Assembly (NCBI GenBank): GCA_913048125.1
Contig: CAJWWL010000004.1
Span: 1-34,953 of the forward strand
Length of the DNA stretch: 34,953 bases
Source: an uncultured Opitutia bacterium
GTDB lineage: Bacteria > Verrucomicrobiota > Verrucomicrobiia > Opitutales > JABJCN01
Direction: 5' to 3'
Positions 18,601-24,600 of this stretch are shown in pieces (the stretch's first letter is position 1; each line of letters starts with the position of its first letter). The notes below the pieces were generated by a model. That model did not search any database, was not told the DNA's origin, and saw nothing but the letters and a program-made list of their open reading frames with translations. A program made the position numbers and the translations under genes.

Positions 18601-21600
18601 AGCCTCGCCTGCAAGGGTTAGCACCGGTGGTACAACGTCAGTGACGAGAACTCTACGAACAGCGGTAATTGCAGCAATACCATCTCCATCAACAAAATTA
18701 TACTTGAGCGTGTAAGTGCCAGGAACCGTGGAATCAACAGTTCCTGAAATAACTATAGAACTAGCGTCCAAGACATTGCCATCCTTGTCCTCGACAGTTG
18801 CTCCAGGATCCTTCCACTCGGCACCTGCAGCAAGGGTGATAGCGCGCTTACCCTCAAGATGGATAGCGGGAGCACCCTTGACACTTTCGACTATAAGGGT
18901 CCGTACTGCCTTGGTCTGGTTACCTGCTTGATCGGTAGCAGTGTATTCGATAGAGTGCTCTCCAGCTTGGGATAGATTAAGTTCGGTAACCTCGACCCAG
19001 AGCCCGTCTTGTGAGGGATCGGTAGGATCAATGGTCGCCATAAGTGCCGGACCAGCACCTTCTGGTGTACGAAAACTGGCACGGATTCTTGAACCACCGC
19101 CACCTTCCATCTGACCGATAGCAACCTTATAGTACCCTTTTCTAAGATGGACGGTGCTACCACCTTCGATGACTCCATTGTTCATCCATTCAGATCCGAA
19201 GTCTCCATTGCGTTCGAAAGTGCCATCTTGATCTAAATCGACCCAGAAGGTAGCCCAGTCATCACGTCCAGTGATAGCGAACTCGTACTTGCCGTCGACC
19301 CGAGCGTTAAAAGTAGAAGTGAAAAGGTTCTGCCACTGGTCATTGCGTTCAATACCTACACCAGCGGCACGAAAAGAGGCGTCACCTTCAAAGTATAGAG
19401 GACCGTCGAGATAGTTCTGACCAGAAGGCTGGTCTTGGAATAGACCGCCATTATCATGGAAATAAAGACGCAAGTCACTCCAGCCTTGCTGAAACCCCCT
19501 GTGGAGAATGCGGTTTTTTTGAATAAGTGAAGTTAGTACCTCGACAGAACCATCTGCAAGATCGATGGCAGATGCTCCGGGATCGATAAACTCACCTCCA
19601 ATAGGAATTCGGATCGTCTCCCCTCCAACCAAATTGATGGACGGTGCAACCGTGTCGACCACGGTAACTTTTCGTTGTACGGATATGGCACGCAGGCGCT
19701 CAGATGAAATGAAGTCGTAGGTTAGATTATAAGTGCCGGGGCGCAACGTATCAACATGACCAGATGTGTTAACACCAGAAGCGTCTAGAGTATTACCGCC
19801 AGCATCAGTTACAATAACTCCAGGATCTTCGAAAGTGGAGCCAGCCTCTAAAGTCAGTTCCGTATCTCCCTTGAGAGTAATGACCGGCAACGTACTACCC
19901 TCCTCCACGACTACCTTGCGAGAAGCAGTGGAAGTGTTACCGGCTTTGTCTGCGGTGATGTATTCCAGAGTGTAGATGCCCGGTGTGTTAACATCCAAGG
20001 CTGTAGCAGTCGTGACCTCACCAAAGTCTAGACCATACTTGCCATCAAGAAGGCTTTGCACGGCGATCAGTTCGATTTCTGAGAGCTTACGATCATAGAA
20101 GAGAAGCTCTGCCACTTCGCATCTGGAGAGTTCGTTGTTATCGTTATACCCGCCAAGCTGAATAACACCAGGACTGAAACTACCAGGATTGGCTCCAGAT
20201 TTATCTGAACAGATGAGCTCACGATCGACCCAGAAAGTCCCAAGTGCATCCTCGCCGATACTACCAGCATGAAGGTGCCAACTTGTGTCCGAACCGCCCT
20301 GATTCCATATCCATCCGTTTGCATACCATCGCCGATAAGTGTTTCCATGAAAACCGAACAACCAGTTCATACCTCTAGATGAGATGACACGTTCGCTATC
20401 ACCCCCGGTGTAACGAGCTACTGAAATTATGGAATATTCCTTCGTGGTGCTGAAGTCCGTTGTTGTCCAGAGAAGGTCACCTCCATCAAAGCGAACGACG
20501 GGGCGTCCTCCAACAACATCAGCATGCCAAGTCGGGTTGTCCTTAACGTTGTCTGCATCATTTCCGGCGGGGGATAAATCAGACCAACTGTTAACCACGG
20601 AACCCTCTTCAAGACCATCAATTTGGCCAGCGTCCAAGTGCAAGACAAGTCCCTCGTTGGGGATTACTCCAGCACGGATAACTCGCACTTCGCCGTCCAA
20701 AGCATCTATGGCGCGTGCTCCTGGATCTGAAAACTCAGAGCCTTTCTTGTGAATAATAGGACCACCGACCAAAGTGATAACAGGAGGTGTCGTGTCGACG
20801 ACATGCACGGTTCGCGAGATCTCGACAGCCTTGGTTCCGCTGGTACTGGTGTAATTATAGGTAATGGAGTACGTACCTAGAGTAGATCCATCTGGCACTC
20901 CGGCAACTTGGACAAACGCAGTAGGCAAGGTCTGGCCGCTTCCCGTTGTAAGGGTGACACCAGCATCCTCGTATGGAGCTCCAGCCTCGTGGGTAATTTC
21001 AGCATCTCCAACCAGAGTCATGATTCCAGCTTCAGGATCAGGTTCCACGATTATGGTACGAAGAGCTACGTCAGAATTACCTGAGCTATCTGTTGCAAAA
21101 TAAGCAGTTTTCCAACTACCTGGAGAGGTGGTATCGATCTTGGTATTACTGAAGGGAAGGCCCTTGAGTTCGTCTTCAGAAAGAGCACGCTTAAAGACAT
21201 AAAACTCATCCAGATACTCGGCGAAATGCTGGTCAGCACCCCAGTTACCGACCTTGGTAACCTCGGTAGTACTTTTACGGTCTGAGGAGGTGGCGTAGGC
21301 ACCGTCTTTGTAGAAGTAGGTTCGATCTCCCTGACCCACAGCGGCAATGTGTGACCATTGAGCAGTCTGGCTAGGACGAATGTAAAAACTTGAACCACGC
21401 CAGTCTCCACGACCATTCACGAAGGTCCCTAATTGGTTATTGTCTACATGAACGATAAGCTGATGGTCACGAGAACTGCCACGGGTCAGAGTCTTCCACT
21501 TGCCCGCTCCGTACAGGTTTTTGAACCACACCGCGATCGTCCACTCATCAGCAAGATCAACCTCATTGCCACCTAAGTCGAGACAAGCACTTGGCAGTTG

Positions 21601-24600
21601 TGGAATATGAAGTCCATGACCATAGCGTCCGGGTCCACCACCCATCGCACCCGCCATGGGAGTGGCGTTGGCATGGTTGCCAGAGCTGTCTAATCCAGCT
21701 GCCTCAGCATCATTGAAAGAATAGTACACCACTGCGCCCTCAGGCATGGTAGAGTATTCGATTTCATCGTCTGCATTATCAGAGACAGTAACACCGGGCT
21801 CTTCAAAGTCTTGTCCGATGAAAAGCTTGATCGTGTCCCCACCAGCGAAGGTGAATATAGGCGGTTTATCATCTATGACGCGAATCTTGCGAACGACTGG
21901 TTCAGCAATACGCCCATCTGAGGTGTAGCTGTAGGTAAGCAGGTACTCACCCACTTTTGAACTATCGATATCACCTTGAATCGTGAGTGCGTTTGGATCT
22001 GAACCAGCGGGGTCAGTAATAACTACACCGGGTTCTTGAAAATTATCATCCACGGAGAGGGTGACCTCAGCTTCCCCCTTCAAGGTCAGCACTGGAAGAT
22101 CAATGTCTTCAACTACGTGGATAGTGCGAGTGGCAACAGAGCGGTTCCCGCTAGAATCTGAGGCAGTGTAGCGGATCACGAATGTTCCTGGCTCACTACT
22201 ATCAAGGCCGATAATGTGATCATCCGGTGTCAATCCGTTAAGACTGTATTTGGAATTTAGAAAAAGTTCGACTAGCAGGCGATCTTCTTCGGGCAAAACA
22301 CGATCAAACAGTAGAATCCGAGCCACCTCTGCATGCGAGGGCTGTTCTCCCTTGTTTCGCCAACCACCAATTGCGAAGAGACCTGGCTTGAAATTACTGT
22401 TGTTCGACCCTCGACCACCAAAAACCTTCTGAACACCATCCTTCCACAAAGAGCCTTCGGGGTCAGATTGGTTACCCATTGTTCCAGAATGTAAATGCCA
22501 CGCTTTGCTCTGATCATTGTCTGTATTTACGATCCAACCTTCCGCATACCAGGCAGCAGTGTATCCGCCGTGGTATCCGAAAAGCCAGTTACGACTCCGA
22601 GATGAGAAAATACGGCCCATACGCTCTCCAGAGTAGCGAGATATCGTAAACAGGGTGTAGCCATTGGTTAGGTTGTCGAAGTTACGGCTGTTCCACATGT
22701 AGGTGTCGCCGTTAAAGCGTAATACTGGCTCCCCATTGAGACCGTCTTCAATCCAATCTGGACCAGGACCGTCATGATTCGACATATGATTTCCAAAACC
22801 GGAAGAATCGGGCCAGGCATCAGTCAATTTGTCTCCATTACCAAGAGAATCCTTCAAACTGGCCGCATTGAGGTCAAGAATGAGGCCAGTCTTTGGGAAA
22901 CCAAGATCATCAGCTACGAGAACTTCACCGTCAACAAGGTCAGTAGCGGTGGCACCAGAATGCTCCAGCGTATCCCCGACCTTAACATGAATCACCGCTT
23001 CACCACTTAAAGTAATTACAGGAGGTGTGGTATCTAAAACTGAAACCGATCTAAAAACGGGTTCTGCAATTAAGCCGTCAGCATCAGTGTATTCGTAGGT
23101 CAGGGTGAAATCACTTGTCTGGCTACCGTCCTCTGGAAAACTTACCTTACCAAGGAGGTTTGACTCTAATACATTTCCTTCGGAATCAGTGGCTTTAGCT
23201 CCAGGATCTGTGAACTCCGTACCAGCCTCATGCTGAATCAATGTATCACCATTGAGGACAACTACAGGACGATCAGTATCAGGTGTTATGATAATTTTTC
23301 TCGAGGTTGTGCCTAGATTCCCACTGGCGTCGCGCGCTGCATAGAGTAGATTGTATGTGCCAGGAGTCGTGAGATCTGGCGCTGGAGCGTCTAGTCCATT
23401 GAGTCCATACTTCGCATTAAGATAGGTTTCGACGCTGTTGCGAACATCAGCATTTACCCCGTGGTCGTAAACTAGTACTTCTGCAATAAAACCCCAACCG
23501 GGCTGAGACCCATTCTGATAGCCGCCAAACTGTAGTTGCCCAATCTGACCATTACGAGAAGAGTACTGTACCTTCTCACGGGTGTCAGCGTAGAATCTTG
23601 TATTATGGTCACCGAGGCTAATAGCAGAGTAGAGGTGTGGATCCTTGGTAGCCGTAACGTCGGACATGTAGACCCATTGATCAGCATGCATACGGTCCTC
23701 ATAGCCTCTGTGATAGCCAAGAATCCAATTATTAGTGGCAGAGGAAATAAGTCGCTCATTACTACTACCCGAAAGGCGGGATACCGAAAAGATAGAGTAA
23801 CGGTTATTGAAGGATTTTTGCGTTCGAATAAGATCCTGCCCATCAATCTGAACAGCAGGGCGTCCGTTGAGAGCTTTTAGCGCTAAAGTAGGCTCTCCAG
23901 CAAAAGCGCTGGCATCATTAAATTGACCAGAAAGATCGGGCCATTCTGTAAAGACCTCTCCATCGGATAGATTTAGTCGGCTCGCATCCAAGTGCAGAAC
24001 CAAACCCTCTCTGGGAAAGCCTAGATTGCTGTAGGCAGTCAACGCAGCGCCAGAGTCGTCGGATACAGTCACACCAGGATCATTGAAGTTTTCGCCAAGC
24101 TTCAACGAAATCTCGGAATCCCCAAGAAGGGTCAAAATAGGCGCCTCCCGATCGACAACGACAACCGTACGATGGACGACCTCGGCAGGAATACCATCTG
24201 CATCAACGAATTCGTAAGTGAGAATATGCTCTCCCAAAGTGGAGGTATCCACAGTACCTGCAACCTCTACATCATTGGCATTCAAGTCCTCATTGAATGC
24301 ACTCTTGACCGTGTAACCGGGTTCGGTGAATTCAGAACGGATTGAAACTTCCATGCGAGGTTCACCCAGTAGTGTGATGACAGGCAGGTCTATCGAGTCT
24401 ACTACAACAATAGTCCGCTTGGCTGTAGTCTCGTTTCCAGCAGCATCTACAGCACGGTAGGTAATTTCATACGAACCCGTCTTGTCCAAAGCCATTGGCT
24501 TTTCGATTCCCCACATTCCCTTCTGGTTCACTGCTCCAGGATGAATAATTTCACGAACGGAGCGGTCCTTGTGCTCTACAATGGTCACCCATTGTCCACC

